The notes: generated by a model not told the origin, from the letters alone. A DNA stretch of 64,000 bases from Polaribacter sp. Z022 (GCF_023555495.1 NZ_JALCZO010000001.1:248001-312000), one strand, 5' to 3'; positions 26,662 through 35,410 are shown, counted from the first letter of the stretch. Made by a program: numbers and translations.

Positions 26662-27636
26662 TTATAAGACCATTAAATTACAACCTCTAATATCTGAATT
26701 ATCAAAACGACCTATGATTTCGAAAGTGTCGTTTTTGTGTATTTTTCCTAAATCTTGAGTTGCAATAAAAGAACAAGAATTATAATTTGCTAAATCAATT
26801 ACATTAATTCCTCCTGTTTTTCCATTTTTTAGAATGGTTAAAGCATCTTCTGTATCTCTTGTAAGAATTTTCATCCAAGGTGGAGTTTTAAAAACGCCTT
26901 TTCCATCAGAATATCCTTGACTTAACAATTCTGTCATTCCATATTCTGAATGAATTTCATCAACACCAAATCCTTTTTGCAAAATTAAATGCAATTCTTC
27001 TCTTATTAGTTCTTTCCTTCTTCCTTTCATACCACCAGTTTCCATAATTATGGTGTTTTTAAGGTTAAATTGTTGCATTTCTACTAAGTCTAATAAAGCA
27101 AATGAAACTCCAATTAATAGCGTTTTTTCTCCTTTTTTATTTAATTCTTCGAGTTTTTTAGCCAATTCTAACAAATTATCTAAATAAAATCCACTTTCTG
27201 GTTTATTAGACTTTTTAATCAAATCATCTACCATAAAAACTAATGAAGAGCCTTTTCTTTCTAAATAATTTGGTAATAAAGCTAACACAGTATAATCTTC
27301 TATGTTTCCATAAAAATGAGAAAATCCTTTTAAATAACTTTCTTTGTACAAATTAATATCTGTAACAAAATGTTTACTAGTTAAACTTCCTGTGGTACCA
27401 GAACTCGTAAACGTTTCTTTAATTTTTTCTAAGGATGAAATTACTTTTCTACTCTTAAAAAAATGAATTGGTAAAAACGGAATTTCTTCAACTTTAGAAA
27501 CATCAGAGGGATGAATGTAAAGTAAATCGCAAAAAGACCTATATACTTTATTATTTTTAAATTGATGTTTAAAAACTTCTAAAGCAACTTGCTTAAAATC
27601 TTCTGGAGTTTTTATGTTAAATATTGATTCTTGCAT
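26662..27636 (-). CDS. LuxE-like acyl-protein synthetase/acyltransferase
   Basis: 324 aa from the ATG at 27636 (MQESIF); upstream in-frame starts overlap the promoter. It belongs to the LuxE acyl-protein synthetase family in the adenylate-forming superfamily: the phosphate-loop-like TFTSSGTTGSLTS is near residue 77, with a GYSDG/PPWMKIL region later. In luminous bacteria LuxE activates fatty acids for the LuxC reductase; no luxC or luciferase genes are here, so bioluminescence is not implied. The 3' end abuts the brnQ stop tail to tail. Confidence 0.82.
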   Translation of the reverse strand: MQESIFNIKTPEDFKQVALEVFKHQFKNNKVYRSFCDLLYIHPSDVSKVEEIPFLPIHFFKSRKVISSLEKIKETFTSSGTTGSLTSKHFVTDINLYKESYLKGFSHFYGNIEDYTVLALLPNYLERKGSSLVFMVDDLIKKSNKPESGFYLDNLLELAKKLEELNKKGEKTLLIGVSFALLDLVEMQQFNLKNTIIMETGGMKGRRKELIREELHLILQKGFGVDEIHSEYGMTELLSQGYSDGKGVFKTPPWMKILTRDTEDALTILKNGKTGGINVIDLANYNSCSFIATQDLGKIHKNDTFEIIGRFDNSDIRGCNLMVL

Positions 27637-27645
27637 ATACTTTTG

Positions 27646-27653
27646 CAAAAATA
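27646..27653 (-). promoter_or_regulatory. -7 box TATTTTTG for the LuxE-like gene
   Basis: TAnnTTTG match on the minus strand, 9 nt before the ATG at 27636; a TTG lies 13 bp further upstream, shorter than the usual spacing. Confidence 0.45.
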
Positions 27654-27713
27654 ACATTATTACACGCAACCTTTTTAAAGTTTTTGCATCTTGTAAGAAA
27701 AGAAGTCAATTTT

Positions 27714-28412
27714 ATGAAACTAATTTTAAAATTATTAACCGTTTTTAGTCTGATTTTTGTTTTTAATAGTTGCGAAAACAATGATCCAATTATAGATTCT
27801 AACAACCTTTTATTAGGTTTTTGGATTGAGCCAACTTATGATAATGAAACTACTACTTTTAAAAGATCTAATTCTTTTAAAGAAAATGCTTATGGTATTT
27901 CATTTAGTAAAAATGGAGATTTTATAACGCAAACTTCTGGTTGGTGTGGCACACCTCCTCTTACTTTTTTTAAAATTAATGGTACTTTTTCATTAAATGA
28001 ACCTCTAATTGATATCACTTCAGAAAGTTACCCAACAAATTATACTTGGAGAATTGTTTCTCTTACTGAAAACGAATTAATTGTAAAAAGAGAATTAACA
28101 TCACAAGAAAAAGATCATAGAGCTTTAATGGATTTATTTTATGAAATCCAAAATTTAGCTTACAGTGTTTCTTGTTCAGATGCCAATGATTGGTTGTTTA
28201 CAGCTTATGGTGCTAAAGCATGTGGAGGTCCTCAAGGTTATATTCCTTATTCTAATAAAATAGATACTGTTGCATTTCTTCAAAAAATAGAAGCATATAC
28301 ACAAGCAGAAAAAGAATACAATTTTAATCACGGAGTTGCTTCTACTTGTGACATACCAGCTATTCCTAAAAGTGTTGTTTGCGAAAACGGATATCCAACT
28401 CTTAAATATTAA
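27714..28412 (+). CDS. Lipoprotein of unknown function (first gene of the sigma-factor operon)
   Basis: 232 aa from the ATG at 27714, chosen because it opens a proper signal (MKLILKLLTVFSLIF) with lipobox FNSC (Cys20). The mature part has a beta-rich half followed by DWLFTAYGAKACGGPQGYIPYS and several paired cysteines (C105, C173, C191, C223, C231 by rough position). I recall the ACGGPxGYIxYS-type motif from other Bacteroidota lipoproteins of unknown role. It is 5 bp before a second lipoprotein and shares the operon with an ECF sigma factor and its putative anti-sigma. Confidence 0.75.
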   Translation: MKLILKLLTVFSLIFVFNSCENNDPIIDSNNLLLGFWIEPTYDNETTTFKRSNSFKENAYGISFSKNGDFITQTSGWCGTPPLTFFKINGTFSLNEPLIDITSESYPTNYTWRIVSLTENELIVKRELTSQEKDHRALMDLFYEIQNLAYSVSCSDANDWLFTAYGAKACGGPQGYIPYSNKIDTVAFLQKIEAYTQAEKEYNFNHGVASTCDIPAIPKSVVCENGYPTLKY

Positions 28413-28417
28413 TTAAA

Positions 28418-28822
28418 ATGAAAAAAATTACCCTAGTACTAATTGGTTTACTAATTTTTAACTCTTGTTTAAATTCAGATTATAAACCTAATTACAAGTT
28501 TGAATATTTACCTATAGAAGAAGCTATAGCTCCTGTAAGTTTTACTTATGGAGAAATAGACACAATTACTGTAAAATACTCTTTACCCAATGGGTGCTAT
28601 TCTTTTGATCATATTTATTATAAATCTGTAGATACTACAAGAGTAGTTGCAATAACAGCACTTGTAGAGTTAGACCAAGAATGTACAGAAGCTTTAATAA
28701 CAGAAGAAAAAAAGATTGCTGTAAAAGCATCACAAGAAGAAGACTATGTTTTTAAATTCTTTAAAGGAGTAGATAGTAATGGCGATAATATTTTTGAGGA
28801 AGTAATAGTTCCTGTAAATTAG
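28418..28822 (+). CDS. Small lipoprotein of unknown function
   Basis: 134 aa, lipobox FNSC (Cys17), then about 115 residues of beta-type sequence with two cysteines in LPNGCYSF and DQECTEAL. I do not recognise a family. Its TAG stop shares the T with the third base of the putative ATT start of the sigma factor gene (ATTAG, 28818-28822), so the two reading frames overlap and are probably translationally coupled. Confidence 0.72.
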   Translation: MKKITLVLIGLLIFNSCLNSDYKPNYKFEYLPIEEAIAPVSFTYGEIDTITVKYSLPNGCYSFDHIYYKSVDTTRVVAITALVELDQECTEALITEEKKIAVKASQEEDYVFKFFKGVDSNGDNIFEEVIVPVN

Positions 28823-29375
28823 AACCATCAAACTAGAAAAACTCATACAACAATGTTGCAAACAAGAAATTGCAGCACAAGCAAAGGTTTATCAACTATT
28901 TTCTGATAAGCTTTTTGCTATTTGTTTAAAATATTCTAGCAATTATCAAGATGCAGAAGATAATTTACAAGATAGCTTTATTGCAATTTTCGAAAAAATA
29001 AAACAATATAAAAACAAAGGTTCTTTTGAGGGTTGGATAAAAAGAATAACAATTAACACAGCATTACAAAAATATAGAGAGAAATCTCCTTTACAAATTG
29101 TAGACGAAATTATTGAAGAAGAAAAAGAACCAGAAGCATTTAATTTTGAAAAAACAACAGTTAATGTAGATACTTTATTGGTTCTCATTCAACAATTACC
29201 AGACAGATATAGATTAATTTTTAATTTATATGTTTTAGATAATTACAATCATAAAGAAATTTCTGAAATGCTAAAAATTTCTGTTGGTACCTCAAAATCG
29301 AACCTTTCTAGAGCAAGAAAAATTTTAAAGGAAAAGTTAGAAATTCATCAAAAAAAAGTAAAAACAATTAATTAA
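28818..29375 (+). CDS. ECF-type RNA polymerase sigma factor with apparent ATT start codon
   Basis: 185 aa if started at ATT 28818. The frame encodes a complete ECF sigma factor: region 2 (AKVYQLFSDKLFAICLKY, AEDNLQDSFIAIF, GSFEGWIKRITINTALQKY) and region 4 (LPDRYRLIFNLYVLDNYNHKEISEML, SKSNLSRARKILKEKL). No ATG, GTG or TTG occurs in frame between the stop at 28815-28817 and TTG 29178, which is already past region 2. A gene finder limited to ordinary starts would keep only the last 65 aa. The ATT overlaps the upstream stop as ATTAG, and the gene's own TAA overlaps the next ATG (TAATG). ATC 28827 is the other candidate start. Confidence 0.82.
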   Translation: MRTIKLEKLIQQCCKQEIAAQAKVYQLFSDKLFAICLKYSSNYQDAEDNLQDSFIAIFEKIKQYKNKGSFEGWIKRITINTALQKYREKSPLQIVDEIIEEEKEPEAFNFEKTTVNVDTLLVLIQQLPDRYRLIFNLYVLDNYNHKEISEMLKISVGTSKSNLSRARKILKEKLEIHQKKVKTIN

Positions 29376-30712
29376 TGGATCATAAAAATTTAGATACATT
29401 GTTTCAAGAACAACTTAAAAATTTGGAGGTAACTCCAGATAAAAAAGTATGGAACAATATAGAATCTAAACTTAAGGAGAAAAAGAAAAAAGTTTTTCCA
29501 ATTTGGTGGTTTACAGCTGGCGGAATTGCTGCTGCAATTGTTTTAGCATTACTAACATACCCCTTTTTTAATGATGAAACTGAATTAAATAATTTAGATA
29601 CAAAAACTATAATTACAGAAAGTTCTAAAGAAAAAACTAAAGTAGAATCTATAATAAAACCCCAAAAAGATTTACAAAATCAACAAGAAAACATAGAAGA
29701 AAAAGTAATTATTGCTGTTAAAAAAAAGAAACAAATTATAAAAAATAATACTAAAAACAAGAAGACACTAGTTAGCACAAAAAACGCTGTGAAAAAGATT
29801 TTTTTAGCTGACAATTCTCCTAAAAACAAAAAAAATGTTTTAACAAAAGAGAAAACAATACTTAAAGAAAATACTATTACTGATGCAAATAATGCAATTA
29901 AAAGTAACAAAGCAACAGTTACTAAAGCTGAAAAAAATATTTCTGTTAAAAAAATAGATTTAAATAATTATGTGCAAAAAAAAGACAGTTTATTTTCTTC
30001 TAAAAAGCTTAGAAAAAAATGGTCTATTGCTCCTGTTTTTGCGGTTTTAAATTCAAATTCTTTTTCTAACACATCTCCTGTAGATAGAAATTTATCTAAC
30101 TCTACAAAAGGAAAAAATTCTTATTCATATGGATTTAAATTAGACTATAAAATAAATGATAGGTGGACTATCCAGTCTGGAATTCATATACAAGAAATGA
30201 GTTATGTTAATAATGAAATTACTGTAGAATCTTCCATTAACCAAAACGCTTCATCAATTGCATTTAATAGTGGAGAATCTTTTTCTTTTAATGGTAATTC
30301 TAATGAAAATTTAGATCTTAGTAGCAACCCAATTTATGATACAGCAAGTTTAAATGGAAATTTAAATCAAAACTTTGGATACATAGAAGTTCCTATAGAA
30401 ATTAAATATACTTTATTAAAAACAAACAAGTTTAACACACAAATTGTTACTGGGTTTAGTTCGTTGTTTTTAAATAAAAACGAAATAAAGTTTAACTCAC
30501 AATTTCTTACTAGATCTGGAAAAGCAACTAATTTAAATTCAATTAATTTTAGTGGTAATTTAGGTTTAGATTTTAATTACTCTTTAAATAATAATTGGTC
30601 TTTAAACTTAAATCCTATGTTTAAAGCTCAATTAAATACTTTTAATAAAAATGCAAATAATTTTTCTCCTTTTAACTTAGGAATATACTCTGGTATAAAA
30701 TTTAATTTTTAA
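29375..30712 (+). CDS. Anti-sigma-like head fused to an outer-membrane beta-barrel
   Basis: 445 aa. The N-terminal ~38 residues (LDTLFQEQLKNLEVTPDKKVWNNI) match the cytosolic heads I recall from Bacteroidota anti-sigma/ECF partners. One membrane helix follows at ~43-66 (IWWFTAGGIAAAIVLALLTYPFF), then a lysine-rich low-complexity linker to about residue 205, then a domain with alternating beta strands (WSIAPVFAVLNSN, WTIQSGIHIQEMSY, FGYIEVPIEIKYTLL) ending in a C-terminal Phe, as in outer-membrane barrels of the PorT/OmpA-barrel type. Its ATG overlaps the sigma factor stop, as expected for a regulator of that sigma factor. Confidence 0.75.
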   Translation: MDHKNLDTLFQEQLKNLEVTPDKKVWNNIESKLKEKKKKVFPIWWFTAGGIAAAIVLALLTYPFFNDETELNNLDTKTIITESSKEKTKVESIIKPQKDLQNQQENIEEKVIIAVKKKKQIIKNNTKNKKTLVSTKNAVKKIFLADNSPKNKKNVLTKEKTILKENTITDANNAIKSNKATVTKAEKNISVKKIDLNNYVQKKDSLFSSKKLRKKWSIAPVFAVLNSNSFSNTSPVDRNLSNSTKGKNSYSYGFKLDYKINDRWTIQSGIHIQEMSYVNNEITVESSINQNASSIAFNSGESFSFNGNSNENLDLSSNPIYDTASLNGNLNQNFGYIEVPIEIKYTLLKTNKFNTQIVTGFSSLFLNKNEIKFNSQFLTRSGKATNLNSINFSGNLGLDFNYSLNNNWSLNLNPMFKAQLNTFNKNANNFSPFNLGIYSGIKFNF

Positions 30713-30719
30713 TATCGTT

Positions 30720-30742
30720 TAACGAGTTTCTTCGTTATTTTA
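30720..30742 (+). terminator. Possible weak terminator after the anti-sigma/barrel gene
   Basis: TAACGA (30720-30725) pairs with TCGTTA (30732-30737), followed by TTTT; a competing pairing with TAACGA at 30741 exists. The stem is short, so the call is tentative. Confidence 0.35.
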
Positions 30743-30877
30743 ACGAAAAAAATAAAAATAGAAGAAAGAAAAATCTTAATTTTGACTGAAATTAAATTGC
30801 ACATTTAACAATACATAGTTAATTAAATATAATTATTTTGTTAACTTTTTCAATTTTAACCCCTTATATTAATAATA

Positions 30878-31231
30878 ATGAAAAAAGTGATGTTTTTAAA
30901 AACAACATACAGAACCTTTAGTGGAACAAAAGAAATTGTAGAACTTAAAAATAAAAAAAGTACTCAATGGCTTATTTATAGAGATAACAAACCAGCTTAT
31001 TTTGTAGATTTTTATGATTTAGATAAAGAATCTAATGCTATGATGAATAGTTTGGTTCTTTGTAATAAAAAAACAATAGAAGAAACTTTAGAATTAATAA
31101 ATAAGAAAAATAACGTAAATCTTTCTATTCCTAAAATTACTCGTTTAGGATATAAAAAGAAAATAAAATCTAAAGAAATAGAACTAGACTTAGGGCCAAT
31201 ACCAGAAGAATGGTTGTCTTATTCTTTATAG
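30878..31231 (+). CDS. Hypothetical protein
   Basis: 117 aa, basic, no signal peptide or membrane segment. I recognise no family. Visible features are an opening beta-type stretch (LKTTYRTFSGTKEIVEL), WLIYRDNKPAYFVDFYDLD, and an acidic end (IELDLGPIPEEWLSYSL). The orderly codon use and conserved-looking hydrophobic pattern support a real gene. It converges with the isoaspartyl peptidase gene with a 13-bp overlap. Confidence 0.6.
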   Translation: MKKVMFLKTTYRTFSGTKEIVELKNKKSTQWLIYRDNKPAYFVDFYDLDKESNAMMNSLVLCNKKTIEETLELINKKNNVNLSIPKITRLGYKKKIKSKEIELDLGPIPEEWLSYSL

Positions 31232-32277
31232 ATTTTTACAACTAAGTTTCCTTTTTCATCCATAGAAGCTCTATACATACCTGCAGTATTAAACTCAAAA
31301 GACATATTTCCTTTTTTGTCTAGTGCCACAACTCCACCTGTTCCCCCAAGTTTTGTAAGTTTATTTTGAATCACATCTTTTGTGGCTTCTTTTAATGTTT
31401 TTTGTTGATACTCCATTTGAGCAGAAATATCATAAGCAACCTGACTTCTAATAAAATATTCTCCCCAACCAGTTGAAGAAACTCCACAAGTTAAATTATT
31501 AGCATAAGTTCCAGAACCAATAATTGGAGCATCTCCAATTCTTCCCCAACGTTTATTAGTCATTCCTCCTGTAGATGTACCAGCTGCTATATTTCCATTT
31601 TTATCTAAAGCAACACAACCTACTGTACCAAATTTTGCATTTTTAATATCAGCATCATAAAAAGCTGCTTTTTTATCATCATGATCTAACTCTGTTTTAT
31701 TTCTATTTTTAATTCTTTGAAGCGATTTAAATCTTCTTTCTGTATAAAAATAACTAGGGTCTACAATTTCTAAACCTTTTTCTTTAGCAAAAACAGAAGC
31801 ACCTTTACCAGAAAGCATTACATGATCAGAATCTGTCATAACTTTTATAGCCAATTCTATAGGGCTTTTTACATTGGTAACACCAGCTACAGCACCAGCA
31901 TTTAATGTTTTTCCATCCATAAAAGAGGCATCTAATTCATTGGTTTCTTCATGTGTAAAAACAGCTCCTTTACCTGCATTAAATAATGGAGATTCTTCCA
32001 TAACTTGAATGGTTTTCATTACAGCCTCTGCACTTGTTCCTCCGTTTTTTAATATAGTATGCCCTACTTTAATAGCTTCTTCTAATTTAGCTTTATAAGC
32101 AGCTTCTTTTTCATCAGACATGTTTTTCTTTAAAATTGTACCTGCTCCACCATGAATAATAATTGCAAACTCATTTTGTACAGAGTTCAATTTATCTTCT
32201 TTAATTGTAGTGTCTATATCGTTTTTACATCCTAATAAAATCAATAAAAAAGAAAAAAGTAGCAGATAGTTTTTCAT
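31219..32277 (-). CDS. Isoaspartyl peptidase/L-asparaginase (N-terminal nucleophile hydrolase), lipoprotein
   Basis: 352 aa. Type-III/plant-type asparaginase that self-cleaves before a threonine nucleophile; GTVGCVALDKNG near residue 217 is the cleavage site (Thr as new N terminus), followed by the substrate loops GTSTGGMTNKRWGRIGD and GSGTYAN. The N-terminal FAIIIHGGAGT is typical. A lipobox LLGC (Cys17) suggests the enzyme is anchored in the envelope, so it may act on isoaspartyl dipeptides or asparagine outside the cytoplasm. Confidence 0.92.
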   Translation of the reverse strand: MKNYLLLFSFLLILLGCKNDIDTTIKEDKLNSVQNEFAIIIHGGAGTILKKNMSDEKEAAYKAKLEEAIKVGHTILKNGGTSAEAVMKTIQVMEESPLFNAGKGAVFTHEETNELDASFMDGKTLNAGAVAGVTNVKSPIELAIKVMTDSDHVMLSGKGASVFAKEKGLEIVDPSYFYTERRFKSLQRIKNRNKTELDHDDKKAAFYDADIKNAKFGTVGCVALDKNGNIAAGTSTGGMTNKRWGRIGDAPIIGSGTYANNLTCGVSSTGWGEYFIRSQVAYDISAQMEYQQKTLKEATKDVIQNKLTKLGGTGGVVALDKKGNMSFEFNTAGMYRASMDEKGNLVVKIYKE

Positions 32278-32389
32278 ATTTAATTTGTTTAAAATTTAAC
32301 AAAATATAATGTTTTTGTTTAATTTATAAATGAATAAAAAAATTGTAATTTCGTTTCTCGAATTTAAACAACAAAAACGGAACAACAAA

Positions 32390-33931
32390 ATGATAGACTT
32401 TGGAATTAAAGAATCATTACTTGATTTAGGTATAAAAGATTTAAATAATGGAACTTCTACAGGTTCTAACAATTTTTCTAATGGAGAAATTATTGAAAGT
32501 TATTCTCCAGTTGATGGAAAACTGATAGGAAAAGTAAAAACTACAACAAAAGAAGACTATGAAAAGGTGATGCAAACTGCTACTAAAGCATTTTTATCAT
32601 TTAGAAACATGCCTGCTCCACAAAGAGGTGAAATTGTACGTCAGTTTGGAAATAAATTAAGAGAATTAAAAGAACCTTTAGGAAAATTAGTTTCTTATGA
32701 AATGGGTAAATCTTTGCAAGAAGGTTATGGAGAAGTACAAGAAATGATTGACATCTGCGATTTTGCTGTAGGATTATCTCGTCAATTAAATGGACAAACA
32801 ATTCCATCTGAAAGACCAGGTCATGTTATGAGAGAACAGTGGCATCCAATAGGTGTTGTTGGTATTATTTCTGCTTTTAATTTCCCTGTTGCTGTTTGGG
32901 CGTGGAACACTGCTTTGGCGTGGATTTGTGGTGACGTTTGTGTTTGGAAAGCAAGTGAAAAAGCTCCTTTATGTGCTGTTGCTTGTCAAAATATTATTGC
33001 TTCAATTTTAAAAGAAAACAACTTGCCAGAAGGAATTTCTTGCATAATAAATGGAGATTATAAGGTTGGAGAAATGATGACTGCAGATACTAGAATTCCA
33101 TTAGTATCAGCTACTGGATCTACAAGAATGGGTAGAATTGTAGGTGCTAAAGTTGCAGAACGTTTTGGTAAATCTTTGTTAGAATTAGGAGGTAATAATG
33201 CCATAATTATTACGCCAACTGCAGATTTAAAAGTAGTAGTTCCTGGAGCTGTTTTTGGAGCTGTAGGTACTTGTGGACAAAGATGTACTTCTACAAGAAG
33301 ATTAATTATTCATGAATCTGTATATGATAAAGTAAGAGATGCCATTGTTGGTGCTTACAAACAATTAACAATTGGAAATCCTTTAGATGAAAAAAATCAT
33401 ATTGGACCTTTAATTGATAAAGATGCTGTTAAAACCTATTTAGCTGCTATAGAAAAAGCAAAAAAAGAAGGTGGAAATGTATTAGTAGAAGGTGGTGTTT
33501 TAGAAGGTAAAGGTTATGAATCTGGTTGTTATGTAAAACCAGCAATTATAGAAGCAGAAAATCATTTTGAAATTGTACAACATGAAACTTTTGCTCCAAT
33601 TTTATATTTAATGAAATACCAAGGTGAAATAGAAAATGCTATTGCAAAACAAAATGGAGTTGCACAAGGATTGTCTTCTGCAATTATGACAAATGAGATG
33701 AAAGAAGCAGAGAAATTCTTGTCTTATGCTGGTTCAGATTGTGGAATTGCCAATGTAAATATTGGAACTTCTGGAGCAGAAATTGGTGGTGCTTTTGGTG
33801 GAGAAAAAGAAACTGGAGGAGGAAGAGAGTCTGGTTCTGATGCTTGGAAAGTTTATATGCGCAGACAAACAAATACCATTAATTATTCTGATGAATTGCC
33901 TTTAGCACAAGGAATTAAATTTGATCTTTAA
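32390..33931 (+). CDS. Aldehyde dehydrogenase, ALDH7/L-aminoadipate-semialdehyde dehydrogenase type
   Basis: 513 aa from the ATG at 32390 (MIDFGIKESLLDLGI). An upstream in-frame ATG at 32330 would add 20 residues unlike the family. LELGGNNAI holds the catalytic Glu and GTCGQRCTSTRRL the catalytic Cys; the GQRCTSTRR form is characteristic of ALDH7 (antiquitin), which oxidises aminoadipate semialdehyde in lysine breakdown. The window has no other lysine-catabolic gene, so the substrate is inferred from family only. A strong terminator follows. Confidence 0.9.
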   Translation: MIDFGIKESLLDLGIKDLNNGTSTGSNNFSNGEIIESYSPVDGKLIGKVKTTTKEDYEKVMQTATKAFLSFRNMPAPQRGEIVRQFGNKLRELKEPLGKLVSYEMGKSLQEGYGEVQEMIDICDFAVGLSRQLNGQTIPSERPGHVMREQWHPIGVVGIISAFNFPVAVWAWNTALAWICGDVCVWKASEKAPLCAVACQNIIASILKENNLPEGISCIINGDYKVGEMMTADTRIPLVSATGSTRMGRIVGAKVAERFGKSLLELGGNNAIIITPTADLKVVVPGAVFGAVGTCGQRCTSTRRLIIHESVYDKVRDAIVGAYKQLTIGNPLDEKNHIGPLIDKDAVKTYLAAIEKAKKEGGNVLVEGGVLEGKGYESGCYVKPAIIEAENHFEIVQHETFAPILYLMKYQGEIENAIAKQNGVAQGLSSAIMTNEMKEAEKFLSYAGSDCGIANVNIGTSGAEIGGAFGGEKETGGGRESGSDAWKVYMRRQTNTINYSDELPLAQGIKFDL

Positions 33932-33956
33932 GAGATTATAAAAGTTATAATAAATG

Positions 33957-33989
33957 TAAAAAACCAACTCAAAATGAGTTGGTTTTTTT
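33957..33989 (+). terminator. Intrinsic terminator after the aldehyde dehydrogenase
   Basis: Perfect 10-bp stem AACCAACTCA (33961-33970) / TGAGTTGGTT (33974-33983), AAA loop, then seven Ts. Confidence 0.9.
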
Positions 33990-34032
33990 ATGTTAAATTT
34001 AAACTATCTTTAAGTTTTTTAGTCTAACCTTC

Positions 34033-35400
34033 ATGAAATCAGCACATATTAAACATTTATACAATAGAATTGGTTTTGGTATTACTCCAAAAGAAGTAAA
34101 ACGTTTGTCTAAAAAAAGTAAAAAAAAAGTGATAAATGAATTATTTTCTTCATCTAATACAACTACAAATTTATCTGTAGACATTTCATTTTTAGAGGGT
34201 ATAAATTATAAAGATTATAAAAAACGAAGAAGAGAGCTTCAAAAAATAAGTAGAAATAAGGTAAAAGAATTTTCTTTTGCTTGGTTTGAAAGATTAAACA
34301 ATCCTACAGAAATTTTAAGAGAAAAAATGACTTTGTTTTGGGCAAATCATTTTGTTTGTGAAAGTAAGAACATCTTATTTGTTGATAGTTATAATAATTT
34401 ACTCCGTAAAAACGCTCTAGGAAATTTTAGAGATTTTACAAAAAAAATATCTAAAGAAGCTGCAATGCTTGGTTATTTAAACAACAAACAAAACAAGAAA
34501 AAAAGTCCGAATGAAAATTTTTCTAGAGAATTAATGGAACTTTTTACTTTAGGTCAAGATCAATACACAGAAAAAGATATTAAAGAAGCTGCAAGAGCTT
34601 TTACAGGTTATAACCATAAGTTTAGAGGAGAATTCTCTTTTAGAGAAAAACATCATGATAAAAATGAGAAAACCTTTTTTGGTAAAACTGGTAATTTTAA
34701 TGGTGATGATATTATAGACCTCATTTTAGAAAAAAAACAATGTGCTCGTTTTATATCAGAAAAAATATACACCTATTTTGTAAATGAAAACATCAATAAA
34801 AAACATATTGATGAAATGGTTACTGTTTTCTACAAAGATTATGATATAGAAAAATTAATGCACTATGTTTTAAGCTCTAAATGGTTTTATGCTGATGAAA
34901 ATATTGGGACAAAAATAAAATCGCCAATAGAGTTTTTGGTCGGTATAAATACAATAGTACCTTATACTTTTAAAAAAGAAAAACAGCTTTTTTGGGTTCA
35001 AAAAATGTTGGGTCAGGTTTTATTAAGTCCTCCAAATGTTGCAGGATGGAAAACAGGTAGAAATTGGATAGATAGCAACACCATAGTTTCTCGTTTACGT
35101 TTGCCTTCGGTTTTATTAAATAATGCAGAAATTGCCTATTCAGAAAAAGGAAATGAAGAGACAATTATTACCAATCTTAAAAAAAGAAAACTAACTAAAA
35201 AGGCGTATATAAAAATTAAAGCTAACTGGAATTTATTTGAAGAAAACTATAAAAATATTTCTAATAAAGAGTTAATTCATCAAGTTATTACTTCAGAAAT
35301 AAATAAAGGAACTGCAGAAATGTTAGATAAAAATAAAACACTTTCTAAACATGATTTTGTTGTTCAGTTAATGAGCTTACCAGAATATCAACTTTGTTAA
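34033..35400 (+). CDS. DUF1800 family protein
   Basis: 455 aa. Family hallmarks are the opening HLYNRIGFGITPKEV, EKMTLFWANHFV, NENFSRELMELFTLGQDQYTEKDIKEAARAFTGY and LGQVLLSPPNVAGWKTGRNWID. DUF1800 proteins are nearly always paired with DUF1501 proteins, as here (10 bp to the next gene). The biochemical role is unknown; the pair is thought to act in the envelope or on exported material. No cleavable signal is obvious in this copy. Confidence 0.9.
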   Translation: MKSAHIKHLYNRIGFGITPKEVKRLSKKSKKKVINELFSSSNTTTNLSVDISFLEGINYKDYKKRRRELQKISRNKVKEFSFAWFERLNNPTEILREKMTLFWANHFVCESKNILFVDSYNNLLRKNALGNFRDFTKKISKEAAMLGYLNNKQNKKKSPNENFSRELMELFTLGQDQYTEKDIKEAARAFTGYNHKFRGEFSFREKHHDKNEKTFFGKTGNFNGDDIIDLILEKKQCARFISEKIYTYFVNENINKKHIDEMVTVFYKDYDIEKLMHYVLSSKWFYADENIGTKIKSPIEFLVGINTIVPYTFKKEKQLFWVQKMLGQVLLSPPNVAGWKTGRNWIDSNTIVSRLRLPSVLLNNAEIAYSEKGNEETIITNLKKRKLTKKAYIKIKANWNLFEENYKNISNKELIHQVITSEINKGTAEMLDKNKTLSKHDFVVQLMSLPEYQLC

Positions 35401-35410
35401 ATCGAAAAAC

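Noticed and set aside
29178..29375. A separate 65-aa region-4-only protein
   Set aside because: The same frame continues upstream without a stop and encodes sigma region 2; the TTG at 29178 is internal.
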